From JALZAH01 sp051000755 (GTDB lineage Bacteria > Actinomycetota > Acidimicrobiia > Acidimicrobiales > Palsa-688), in contig JBPCNZ010000062.1 of NCBI GenBank assembly GCA_051000755.1, positions 1 through 8,499 on the forward strand: 8,499 nt of DNA. Direction: 5' to 3'. Positions 1 through 7,422 of this stretch are shown here, piece by piece. The notes beneath the pieces are model-generated. The model was not told the DNA's origin and searched no databases. It saw only the letters and a list, made by a program, of their open reading frames with translations. Numbering within the stretch: position 1 is the stretch's first letter; each line of letters starts with the position of its first letter. The position numbers and the translations under genes were made by a program.

Positions 1-2
1 CC

Positions 3-104
3 AACGACGACTTCGAGACATACTGGAAATGGCACCTCGACAAAGAACTACAACGCACCCACCAGTCCCGATACGCAAACGGTGCCCTCCCAATCGCCGC
101 GTAG
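3..104 (+). CDS. C-terminal fragment of an unidentified protein, possibly a transposase
   Basis: The frame is open from the first bases of the window and stops at TAG 102-104, giving 33 residues. They begin NDDFETYWKWHLDKE and end in a short Ala/Pro tail. The composition (aromatic, charged, helical, with an HQSRY motif near the end) looks like a genuine protein terminus and not a chance frame. The opposite strand here encodes only an Arg-rich, low-quality extension of the lipoprotein frame. Position at a gene-truncating junction suggests the tail of a mobile-element gene, but no diagnostic motif is present and I do not recognise the family. The start lies outside the window. Confidence 0.4.
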   Translation, partial: NDDFETYWKWHLDKELQRTHQSRYANGALPIAA

Positions 105-371
105 CTCACTCCTGGAGCGCCGCACCCTTTTGAGTTGTTGGGGCGCGGAGCCCGCCAGGTCGTTCAGCGTCTTGGCGTCCTTCTGCAGGGTCGCCTTGGG
201 TGGGGCGTTCCCGCCGAGGTCACCGGAGATGGTCTTGCTGGCGTTGTTGAGGTTGGTGCAGAAGTCCTTGGCGCTGGTCGCCGACGAACCGCCACAAGCG
301 GCCATCGATGCACCCACGACCACCACGGCTCCAGCCATCGCCATCCGCCGTCTGCAGCCTTGCACCGTCAC
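48..371 (-). CDS. Small secreted lipoprotein, 3' end apparently truncated
   Basis: A GTG start at 371 is chosen because a strong Shine-Dalgarno AAAGGAG (377-383) lies 5 nt upstream; the longer GTG start at 392 has no such site. The product begins MTVQGCRRRMAMAG, an Arg-rich n-region and a hydrophobic stretch (AVVVVGASMA), followed by a lipobox-like MAAC with the lipidated Cys at about residue 26. This predicts a lipoprotein anchored on the outer face of the membrane. The mature part (CGGSSATSAKDFC, then Asn/Thr/Lys-rich residues and LNDLAGSAPQQLK) resembles small actinobacterial lipoproteins of unknown function. After QQLK the sequence turns abruptly into Arg-rich residues antisense to the plus-strand fragment at 3-104. 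The native C-terminus has therefore probably been cut off by an insertion or rearrangement near 125-135. It lies downstream of ramB on the same strand, 78 bp away, but has its own ribosome site. Confidence 0.5.
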   Translation of the reverse strand: MTVQGCRRRMAMAGAVVVVGASMAACGGSSATSAKDFCTNLNNASKTISGDLGGNAPPKATLQKDAKTLNDLAGSAPQQLKRVRRSRSELRGDWEGTVCVSGLVGAL

Positions 372-392
372 GCCGTCTCCTTTCCTGTCCAC

Positions 393-413
393 GCCGCCCG
401 TCCGGGGGGCGGC
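393..413 (-). terminator. GC-rich hairpin after the ramB-like gene
   Basis: GCCGCCC (393-399) pairs perfectly with GGGCGGC (407-413) across a 7-nt loop, between the stop of the regulator (450) and the start of the lipoprotein gene (371). A second small hairpin, TCCCG-GCC-CGGGA, sits at 433-445. No U-tract follows either one on the minus strand, so this is at best a weak or non-canonical terminator. Confidence 0.3.
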
Positions 414-449
414 CTCAACGTAGCCCAGGGCATCCCGGCCCGGGACGGA

Positions 450-1952
450 TCAGTTCGGGTGGGGAGGTCCACTCGGTCCCGGGTGGCGGTCGAGGAACGA
501 GTAGACGTCGGTCATGTCCACCCCCGGAAAGGCACTGAACGCCACGGTGTCGGTGGGCAGGCCGGACACGAAGTGGCTGTGGTCGCGCGCCGAGGGCCAT
601 GCCACCCCCTCCCATCGCCGGACGGCGGCCGGCGGCGGCTGGCGGCAGCAGGTGGGGTCGGGGCAGCGTGACGTGGCCCGGCGGGTGGTGCCCGAGCCGC
701 GGAACCACCGGGCGTGCTCCTCGGTGGTGCCGACGGTGACGGCGTCGCCCCGCCCGCCCTCCACCTCGATGTGGGTCACGCACCAGTAGGTCCCCGCCGC
801 CGTGGACGTGTACTGGTAGTGCAGCGAGTAGGAGTCCTCGGACTCGAACGCCTGACGGGCGCTCCACCACCGGCAGACCCGCTGGCCTTCGATGGTCCCG
901 TCGGCGTCGCCCGGCAACAGCACCCCGTCGTTCTCGTAGGCCTTCCACAGCAGGCCCTCGGGATCGGAGCGTTGAAAATGTATGGGAATGTCGAAATGCC
1001 GCGTGATCAGGTTCGTCAGGCGGTGGGCCGCCATCTCGTAGGAGATGTAGAACACCTCGTTGAGGTCCTCCACGGAGATATCGCCCTTGTCCTTGGCGTC
1101 GCCCAGCACCGAGACGACCGCCTTCTCGGGGGCGAGGAGGGCGCCGGCGAAGTAGTTGGCCTCCACCCGCTGACCGACGTAGTCCTCGAAGTCGACCGGG
1201 TCGTGATGGCCCAGGGCGAAATGGCCGAGGGTCTGGGCGATCACCGACCGGGCCGTGCGGTTGCTGGCGTTGTTGCGCTGGGGGACGTAGATGATCCGGT
1301 TGCGGGTGTCACTGATGCTGCGGGCCGACGCCGGCAGGTCCTGGACCCGGGCCAGGGTGAAGCCGAACCAGGCGGCCAGATCGGTCAGGTTGCGCTCCGA
1401 GACCGTCCCCGGGCCGTGGTAGCCGACGGCCTCCAGGGCGGCGCCGGTGAGCTTCTCGATCTCCTCGAAGTAGTTGTCCCGCTTGCGCATCTCCTTGCGC
1501 ATGGCGGCGTTGGCCTGCCGGGCCCCGCTCGGCGCCGAGGTGACCATCGGGGGGCGGTCCTCGAGCAGCTTGACCCGTTCGAACAGCCCGACGAGGTGCT
1601 CGAGCACGGCATCGTCGAGGCGGGCCGAGGGTCGCACATAGGGCAGGCGGAGAGATTGGTAGAGAGGATCCTCCTGGGCCTCGGCCAGGGCCACCTCCAG
1701 CTCGGCCCGCCGGTTGGGCGGGGTGGAGTCGAGCAGGTCTCTCGGGTCGCACCCGAGGGCGCCGGCCAGGTCGTGGATGGTCGACAGCCTGGGCTCGCGA
1801 TGGCCATTCTCCACCTGGGAGAGATACGAGGAGGGCCGTCCCACCTTCCGGCCCAAGGCATCGAGGGTCAGGTTCTGCTCCCGGCGGAGGTGCCGGAGGC
1901 GCTGACCGAAGACCCGCAGATCGAGGGGGAACGAACCTTGTGCACTCACCAT
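450..1952 (-). CDS. ramB: RamB/ScfR-family XRE transcriptional regulator of the glyoxylate shunt
   Basis: The 500-residue protein has the architecture of the short-chain fatty acid regulator family (RamB, PrpR). Residues 16-68 form an XRE helix-turn-helix (LTLDALGRKVG, then PSSYLSQVENG). Residues about 190-275 form an ImmA/IrrE-like domain that keeps EANYFAGALLAP (264-275) but has lost the HExxH zinc motif (QTLGH, 240-244), so it should not be a protease. The C-terminal DUF2083-like domain starts at VCRWW (359-363). Cysteines C360, C391, C430 and C435/C436 match the Cys pattern of that domain, which may bind a metal or Fe-S cluster. In Corynebacterium and Mycobacterium, RamB controls aceA/aceB or icl1; here the gene is divergent from aceB, which strongly supports that role. 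The effector is probably an acyl-CoA or related signal (inference). The ATG at 1952 has a purine-rich GTGAGAAAG about 9 nt upstream. The 126-bp divergent gap suggests autoregulation. Confidence 0.85.
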   Translation of the reverse strand: MVSAQGSFPLDLRVFGQRLRHLRREQNLTLDALGRKVGRPSSYLSQVENGHREPRLSTIHDLAGALGCDPRDLLDSTPPNRRAELEVALAEAQEDPLYQSLRLPYVRPSARLDDAVLEHLVGLFERVKLLEDRPPMVTSAPSGARQANAAMRKEMRKRDNYFEEIEKLTGAALEAVGYHGPGTVSERNLTDLAAWFGFTLARVQDLPASARSISDTRNRIIYVPQRNNASNRTARSVIAQTLGHFALGHHDPVDFEDYVGQRVEANYFAGALLAPEKAVVSVLGDAKDKGDISVEDLNEVFYISYEMAAHRLTNLITRHFDIPIHFQRSDPEGLLWKAYENDGVLLPGDADGTIEGQRVCRWWSARQAFESEDSYSLHYQYTSTAAGTYWCVTHIEVEGGRGDAVTVGTTEEHARWFRGSGTTRRATSRCPDPTCCRQPPPAAVRRWEGVAWPSARDHSHFVSGLPTDTVAFSAFPGVDMTDVYSFLDRHPGPSGPPHPN

Positions 1953-1988
1953 GACTGAAACTTTCTCACTTCTTTGCGTTTAAGGCAA

Positions 1989-2017
1989 CCATCTTGAACT
2001 TTAGTTCGACAAGATGG
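1989..2017. promoter_or_regulatory. Candidate RamB operator: inverted repeat in the ramB-aceB gap
   Basis: CCATCTTG (1989-1996) and CAAGATGG (2010-2017) are a perfect 8-bp inverted repeat. Their centres are 21 bp apart, about two helical turns, as expected for a dimeric helix-turn-helix protein. An inner GAAC/GTTC pair (1996-1999, 2004-2007) adds further dyad character. The right arm overlaps the -35 box of the proposed aceB promoter, which suits a repressor. A TTTGC core at 1973-1977 also resembles part of the corynebacterial RamB motif. That RamB binds here is inference. Confidence 0.55.
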
Positions 2018-2035
2018 CCAACCTTTCTCCATAAT
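2006..2035 (+). promoter_or_regulatory. Candidate aceBA promoter
   Basis: TCGACA (2006-2011) is 5/6 identical to the consensus -35 box. After an 18-bp spacer it is followed by CATAAT (2030-2035), 5/6 identical to the -10 consensus. Transcription would start near 2042, leaving a leader of about 37 nt before the GTG at 2079. The -10 box overlaps the ATG at 2034, so this promoter excludes that ATG as start codon. Confidence 0.5.
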
Positions 2036-2078
2036 GGCTCTCTGTCCTGCTGTGATGACTCCTGTCTGTGAGGTCCGT

Positions 2079-3671
<1,593 letters not shown>

Positions 3672-3672
3672 A

Positions 3673-3685
3673 GGCCCGCCGGGCC
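3673..3685 (+). other. Small GC hairpin just after the aceB stop
   Basis: GGCCC (3673-3677) pairs with GGGCC (3681-3685) across a 3-nt loop, starting 2 nt after the aceB stop. No T-run follows, so it is not a classical terminator. It could lower read-through into aceA or protect the upstream mRNA, or it could be chance in such GC-rich DNA. Confidence 0.25.
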
Positions 3686-3730
3686 CCCGCAGACCCCCAT
3701 CTTTCCCTCCCCGAAAGGACCCGTCTCACC

Positions 3731-5053
3731 ATGAGCTCCACCCCCCGCCCCAGCTTCGAAGCCCAGGTTGGCGAACTGGACAACGCCTGGACCTCCGATC
3801 CCCGGTGGAAGGATGTGACCCGGCCCTACAGCGCCGCCGACGTCGTCCGCCTGCGCGGATCGGTGCAGGTGGAGGCCACACTGGCCCGGCTCGGCGCCGA
3901 GCGGCTGTGGGACCTGCTCGGCAGTGAGGATTACGTCAACGCCCTGGGAGCGATGACCGGCGGCCAGGCCGTCCAGCAGGTCAAGGCCGGCCTCCAGGCC
4001 ATCTACCTCTCCGGCTGGCAGGTGGCGGCCGACGCCAACCTGTCCGAGCAGGTCTACCCCGACCAGAGCCTGTACGCGGCCAACAGCGTGCCGGCCGTGG
4101 TCCGCCGCATCAACAACGCCCTCCGCCGGGCCGACCAGATCGAGTGGGCGGAGACGGGCCACAACCACGACGATCCCAGCCTGCACCGCCATTGGCTGGC
4201 TCCGATCGTCGCCGACGCCGAGGCCGGCTTCGGCGGTGCGCTCAACGCCTACGAGCTGACCAAGGGCATGATCGATGCCGGCGCGGCCGGCATCCATTAC
4301 GAGGATCAGCTGTCCTCGGAGAAGAAGTGCGGCCACATGGGCGGCAAGGTCCTGATCCCCACCTCCCAGCACATCCGAACCCTCACGTCCGCCCGTCTGG
4401 CCGCCGACGTGGCCGGCGTGCCGACCATCATCGTGGCCCGCACCGACTCCCTCGGCGCCAACCTGCTCACCTCCGACGTCGATGAGATCGACCGCCAGTT
4501 CTGCACCGGTGAGCGGACCGCCGAGGGCTTCTACCGGGTCACGCCGGGCATCGAGACCGCCATCGCCCGGGGCCTGGCCTACGCCCCCTTCTCCGACCTG
4601 GTGTGGTGCGAGACGTCCACACCCGACCTCGACGAGGCCCGCAAGTTCGCCGAGGCCCTCAAGGCCGAGAACCCCGACCAGATGCTGGCCTACAACTGCT
4701 CGCCCTCGTTCAACTGGAAGGCCAAGCTCGACGACGAGACCATCGCCCGGTTCCAAAAGGAGCTCGGGGCCATGGGCTACCGCTTCCAGTTCATCACCCT
4801 CGCCGGCTGGCACGCCCTCAACGAGTCGATGTTCGAGCTGGCCAAGGGCTACTCGGAGACGGGCATGACCGCCTACGTCCAGCTCCAGCAGCGCGAGTTC
4901 GACATGGAGGCCGACGGCTACACCGCCACCCGCCACCAGCGTGAGGTCGGTGCCGGATACTTCGACGACCTGCTCACCACCATCACCGCCGGCGCCAGCT
5001 CCACCCTGGCCCTGAGCGGCTCCACCGAGGAGCAGCAGTTCAAGAAGGCCTGA
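3731..5053 (+). CDS. aceA: Isocitrate lyase
   Basis: The enzyme cleaves isocitrate to succinate and glyoxylate, the entry step of the glyoxylate shunt. It acts as a cytoplasmic, Mg2+-dependent homotetramer in known members. The 440-residue product has every landmark of the short (about 430 residue) bacterial class: TGGQAVQQVKAGLQAIYLSG (76-95), WQVAADANL (96-104), YPDQSLY (109-115), the metal-site region VADAEAGFGG (160-169), the catalytic KKCGHMGGK with Cys200 (198-206), VARTDS (235-240), WCETSTPDL (292-300), NCSPSFNW (322-329) and the STEEQQF tail. The C-terminal third, with HALNESMF and HQREVGAGYF, looks closer to mycobacterial Icl1 than to the E. coli enzyme. ATG 3731 is preceded by GAAAGGA (3713-3719), a good ribosome site about 11 nt away. 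It is the second gene of the aceBA operon and probably shares the promoter near 2006-2035. Confidence 0.96.
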   Translation: MSSTPRPSFEAQVGELDNAWTSDPRWKDVTRPYSAADVVRLRGSVQVEATLARLGAERLWDLLGSEDYVNALGAMTGGQAVQQVKAGLQAIYLSGWQVAADANLSEQVYPDQSLYAANSVPAVVRRINNALRRADQIEWAETGHNHDDPSLHRHWLAPIVADAEAGFGGALNAYELTKGMIDAGAAGIHYEDQLSSEKKCGHMGGKVLIPTSQHIRTLTSARLAADVAGVPTIIVARTDSLGANLLTSDVDEIDRQFCTGERTAEGFYRVTPGIETAIARGLAYAPFSDLVWCETSTPDLDEARKFAEALKAENPDQMLAYNCSPSFNWKAKLDDETIARFQKELGAMGYRFQFITLAGWHALNESMFELAKGYSETGMTAYVQLQQREFDMEADGYTATRHQREVGAGYFDDLLTTITAGASSTLALSGSTEEQQFKKA

Positions 5054-6333
5054 GGGGACCGCCCTTCCTCAGGGCACCAGGAGCCCGCCCGGCGCCATCG
5101 TGGTGGCGAACCGGCGACGGCGAGCAGGATGGCAGCCATCGTCATCGCCGACGCCGCCGTGACCAGGGTGAAGGCCACCCCCTTGAGCCGGACGGCCACG
5201 GTCATCAGGAGGGGAAAAGCAGTCAGGACGAACCGGGGGCGCAACCCGAGGGTCAACGACGTGATCGACACAATCAGGATCACGCCGGTGAAAACGGTGA
5301 GCGTCCCCGGTGGCCGCACCCAGATCAGGACGCCGAGCAGGGCCAGGGCCAGGATCGTCCCGCCCACGGTGAGGAAGTAGTTGGGGTTGGTGAACAGGCC
5401 GCCGGGCTCGGTCACCCAGTCGTGGACCAGCTTCACGACGGCAAGGGGATCGCTTCGCTCGCCCCAGGCTCGGCGCTCCTCTTGCAACCAGATCAACGGA
5501 ACGCCGGTGTACAGCCACAGGTAGACGAACCAGCCGACGACCCCCACCGGGGCGATGACCACGGCGAGGAGCGAACGCCACTCACGCCGCTCCCGGATGG
5601 CCCAGAACGCCGCCCACGCACAACAGGCGATCAGTGCCACCCCAGACGGCCGACCAACGGTGGCGAGGGCGGCGAAGACCCCAGCCGTGATCCACCGGCG
5701 CTTGTACAGGGCCAGCAGGGCAACCATGGAGCACGCCAGGAACAGCGGCTCGGCGTACTCCAGGGCGAACACGAACGCCCCGGGAAAGAAGCAGAGCAGC
5801 AGCGTCGCCCTTCCGGCGATGTCGTCGTCCCAGATCTCACGGGCGAGCGCCCAGAAGGCCACCACCATGAAGATCTCGCTCAACAACTCGGCGCCGGCGG
5901 TGGCCGTGTGCCAGGAGACGGGCAGGACCAGGTGCACGGCGCGGATCAGCTCCGGAAAGGAGGGGAAGAAGGCCAGGGTGCTGAAACCGGCGTGCCCGCC
6001 GATGCCGGGGGGGACCGCCTGGGGCCAGCCGTGCTGAGCGGCCTGCTCGTACCAGTAGCTGTCCCAGACCTTGAGGCTGAACAGCCCGGCGGTGGAGTGG
6101 GATTGGAGGAAGGGGAACACCGGCCGACCGATGATCAGGACATCAGGCGCGACAGCAGCAGGATCCCGGTGGCCTTGAGGACCCAGGGCGGCACTGCTCT
6201 GCGGCCCCGGCTGGCGAGGGTCCTCGAGAGAGGCTCGCGATCCGTTCCGGAAAGGCGCTCGGATGAGGTCGTCTGCATGCTGCTCGCTTCCGTGCCTGGC
6301 CCCGCCGTCTCGCCTGCAGGTAGAGCGGAGCAT
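4918..6333 (-). CDS. PIG-V-like GT-C mannosyltransferase, frame probably broken near both ends
   Basis: The uninterrupted frame encodes 471 residues. Residues about 68-408 are a polytopic membrane protein of the GT-C/PIG-V mannosyltransferase type, which uses lipid-linked sugar on the outer membrane face. Landmarks are VWDSYWYEQAAQHGW (89-103) with the likely catalytic Asp91, AFFPSFPELIRA (121-132), EYAEPLFLACSMVALLAL (192-209), RRWITAGVFAALATVGRPSG (212-231) and RPRFVLTAFPLL (365-376), with about eight or more hydrophobic segments. Residues 1-65 are hydrophilic low-quality sequence, while a proper N-terminus lies in another frame (6278-6135). The last 60 residues run antisense through aceA, while another frame ends naturally at a TGA at 5071-5069 after ATTMAPGGLLVP. 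The ancestral gene therefore probably spanned 5069-6278 and now carries two single-base losses, either real decay or sequencing error. The acceptor substrate is unknown. Confidence 0.7.
   Translation of the reverse strand: MLRSTCRRDGGARHGSEQHADDLIRAPFRNGSRASLEDPRQPGPQSSAALGPQGHRDPAAVAPDVLIIGRPVFPFLQSHSTAGLFSLKVWDSYWYEQAAQHGWPQAVPPGIGGHAGFSTLAFFPSFPELIRAVHLVLPVSWHTATAGAELLSEIFMVVAFWALAREIWDDDIAGRATLLLCFFPGAFVFALEYAEPLFLACSMVALLALYKRRWITAGVFAALATVGRPSGVALIACCAWAAFWAIRERREWRSLLAVVIAPVGVVGWFVYLWLYTGVPLIWLQEERRAWGERSDPLAVVKLVHDWVTEPGGLFTNPNYFLTVGGTILALALLGVLIWVRPPGTLTVFTGVILIVSITSLTLGLRPRFVLTAFPLLMTVAVRLKGVAFTLVTAASAMTMAAILLAVAGSPPRWRRAGSWCPEEGRSPQAFLNCCSSVEPLRARVELAPAVMVVSRSSKYPAPTSRWWRVAV
5061..5075. 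terminator. Hairpin between convergent aceA and mannosyltransferase genes
   Basis: GCCCT (5061-5065) pairs with AGGGC (5071-5075) across a 5-nt loop. An alternative pairing, CTGAGG (5050-5055) with CCTCAG (5067-5072), overlaps it. It sits exactly where two convergent genes end, if the mannosyltransferase natively stops at 5069. No T-tract is present on either side, so function as a terminator is only plausible. Confidence 0.3.
6135..6278 (-). CDS. Displaced N-terminus of the mannosyltransferase
   Basis: This 47-codon frame starts at ATG 6278 with GGAAG about 8 nt upstream. It reads MQTTSSERLS, a basic stretch (ASRGRRAVPP), then a hydrophobic start WVLKATGILLLSRLM before its stop at 6135. That is how PIG-V-like proteins begin: a short cytoplasmic tail, then a first membrane helix with an LLLSRL motif. 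The helix continues smoothly as VLIIGRPVFPF in the neighbouring frame that carries the rest of the enzyme. A single-base deletion around 6135-6150 explains the split. Confidence 0.5.
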   Translation of the reverse strand: MQTTSSERLSGTDREPLSRTLASRGRRAVPPWVLKATGILLLSRLMS

Positions 6334-6379
6334 AGCGGCGGCGGGTGGTGGTCTCGCGGCCCCTCCATCGCCGGGCAGA

Positions 6380-6415
6380 GTAGGGCCGGGCGGGCTTGTA
6401 GGGCCGAGCGGCCCC
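6380..6415. repeat. Imperfect 18-bp tandem repeat beside the insertion sequence
   Basis: Two units, 6380-6397 and 6398-6415, both begin GTAGGGCCG and match at about 14 of 18 positions. The second unit runs into the left end of the insertion sequence. Confidence 0.4.
6401..6414. repeat. Palindrome abutting the left end of the insertion sequence
   Basis: GGGCCG (6401-6406) pairs with CGGCCC (6409-6414) around a 2-nt centre, ending one base before the terminal repeat at 6415. With a one-base bulge the pairing extends outward to TA (6399-6400) and TA (6416-6417). Some IS1182-family elements are known to insert at palindromes, so this is a candidate target site. Confidence 0.5.
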
Positions 6416-6429
6416 TAGGTGGCTGGTGT
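6415..6429 (+). repeat. Left terminal inverted repeat of the insertion sequence
   Basis: CTAGGTGGCTGGTGT, the exact reverse complement of 8483-8497. The match ends at 6430 inward. Outward, 6414 mismatches its partner while 6413 matches, so the boundary could be off by a base or two. Confidence 0.85.
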
Positions 6430-6585
6430 GAATAGAGGGGCTGGTGTGGCTGCTTTTGTGAGGGAGTCGCCGTGGGGATCGTCGGCGTTGGCGACGGAGC
6501 CACGACGGAGAGTGAGCAGTGAGCCGGGGGCGTCGTTGAGGGCTTCGGGGATGTTCTCATGGTCGTGGGGACCCGGAGGGCCGTC

Positions 6586-7422
6586 TCAGGCGGTCGTGGC
6601 CCAGCCGCCGGTGCCGTCAGAGCGGATCCCGGCGACGGCAACGCGTGCCACGTTGACAGCGGCGGCGAGAAGGTTGAAGTCGGCGTCGACTTTGATCGTG
6701 CCTCGGACCCGGGCTCGCCGGCCGCCGTGTTTGCGGCGCATGAGGTGACCGAGCTTGCGTTCGACCTTGGGTCGGGTGGCCCGGTAGTCCTCTCCCCATC
6801 CGGGGTTGGTTTGGCGGGAGCGGGCTCGGGCCAGGCTCGCTTCATGGGGGGTGACGTTGATGGTCCGTCCCGATCTCGATGCGGTGCACTGGTCGGCGAG
6901 CGGGCAGGTAGCACAGGCGCCGCCGAAATGAGCGGTGCCGCTGTGATCGCGGTGAACACGCAGGGCAACGGTCACCTCGGCGGGGCAGGTGACCGTCCCA
7001 GCTTGAAGGTCGATCGAGAAGCGGTCCTTGGCGAAACGGCCGCCTGCAGCGACCGGCGGCTGGGTCCGACATCCCGAGTCGATCCCGGCGTCTTCGAGCA
7101 GCGATTGGAACTCGCCGCTGCCATACGCAGAGTCGCCATACACCTTGTGTCGTTGCGCCTCGTCGCTTTGACCTTCGCCGGGCGCGGCCTCTTTGTCAGC
7201 CTCCCTGGCTGCGGCGTCATCTGCATTGTCAGCCGCTCGGGCCGCGTCGGCCTCCGCCGCCAGGTCCGCAGGGAGCCAAACCACACGGTCGTCGTCAGAG
7301 GCGTCGTCGTCAACGGTGTCAGCGTCAGCGTCAGCGTCGGCGGTCGTGTCGCATGCGGTGGTGTCGGCGTCGCCGGTGGTGTCGTCGCAGGTGGTGGCGG
7401 CGCCGGTGGTGGCGGTCGTCGA
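6586..7422 (-). CDS. IS1182-type transposase, C-terminal part (frameshifted from N-terminal part)
   Basis: This frame is open from 7422 (just after an in-frame TGA at 7425-7423) to its stop at 6586. It starts as a Thr/Asp/Ala-rich low-complexity linker and becomes clear transposase from VVWLPADLA (about 7284). Landmarks numbered from the GTG at 7284 are VYGDSAYGSGE (48-58), the likely zinc-binding CATCPLADQC (124-133), and RPKVERKLGHLMRR (171-184) with the last catalytic Glu at 175. It ends with an ARVRGTIKVDADFNLLAAAV segment typical of the family C-terminus. It has no convincing start or ribosome site of its own, so it should be the continuation of the 8431-7331 frame, reached by a +1 shift between about 7424 and 7400. 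Alone it lacks the first two catalytic Asp residues. Confidence 0.8.
   Translation of the reverse strand, partial: STTATTGAATTCDDTTGDADTTACDTTADADADADTVDDDASDDDRVVWLPADLAAEADAARAADNADDAAAREADKEAAPGEGQSDEAQRHKVYGDSAYGSGEFQSLLEDAGIDSGCRTQPPVAAGGRFAKDRFSIDLQAGTVTCPAEVTVALRVHRDHSGTAHFGGACATCPLADQCTASRSGRTINVTPHEASLARARSRQTNPGWGEDYRATRPKVERKLGHLMRRKHGGRRARVRGTIKVDADFNLLAAAVNVARVAVAGIRSDGTGGWATTA
7318..7341. repeat. GTCAGC hexamer tandem repeat in the transposase linker
   Basis: Three exact GTCAGC copies (7318-7335) are followed by one GTCGGC variant (7336-7341). On the coding strand in the C-terminal frame it reads Ala-Asp repeats. The stop codon of the N-terminal frame (7333-7331) falls within this repeat. 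The surrounding 7310-7420 is rich in short GGTGGT/GTCGTC repeats, prone to slippage. Confidence 0.75.

Noticed and set aside
714..1958. Long plus-strand frame of 414 codons antisense to ramB
   Set aside because: It mirrors the regulator gene, is made of Gly/Val/Arg/His-rich sequence with no domain, and is an artefact of high GC.
1953..2040. A promoter for ramB on the minus strand
   Set aside because: Several TTG-type -35 candidates exist, but none has an acceptable -10 at 16-19 bp, so no specific site is claimed.
5422..6435. Plus-strand frame of 337 codons antisense to the mannosyltransferase
   Set aside because: Hydrophilic, Gly/Pro/Arg-rich, no motifs; the other strand carries a clear membrane protein.
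6430..6585. Possible small gene or RNA in the left non-coding end of the insertion sequence
   Set aside because: No frame with a ribosome site and no strong hairpin was seen; it is best explained as the untranslated end of the element.
7318..7420. Short repeats resembling a CRISPR or other repeat array
   Set aside because: The units are 6 bp or less with no unique spacers, and they encode an acidic linker in the transposase frame.
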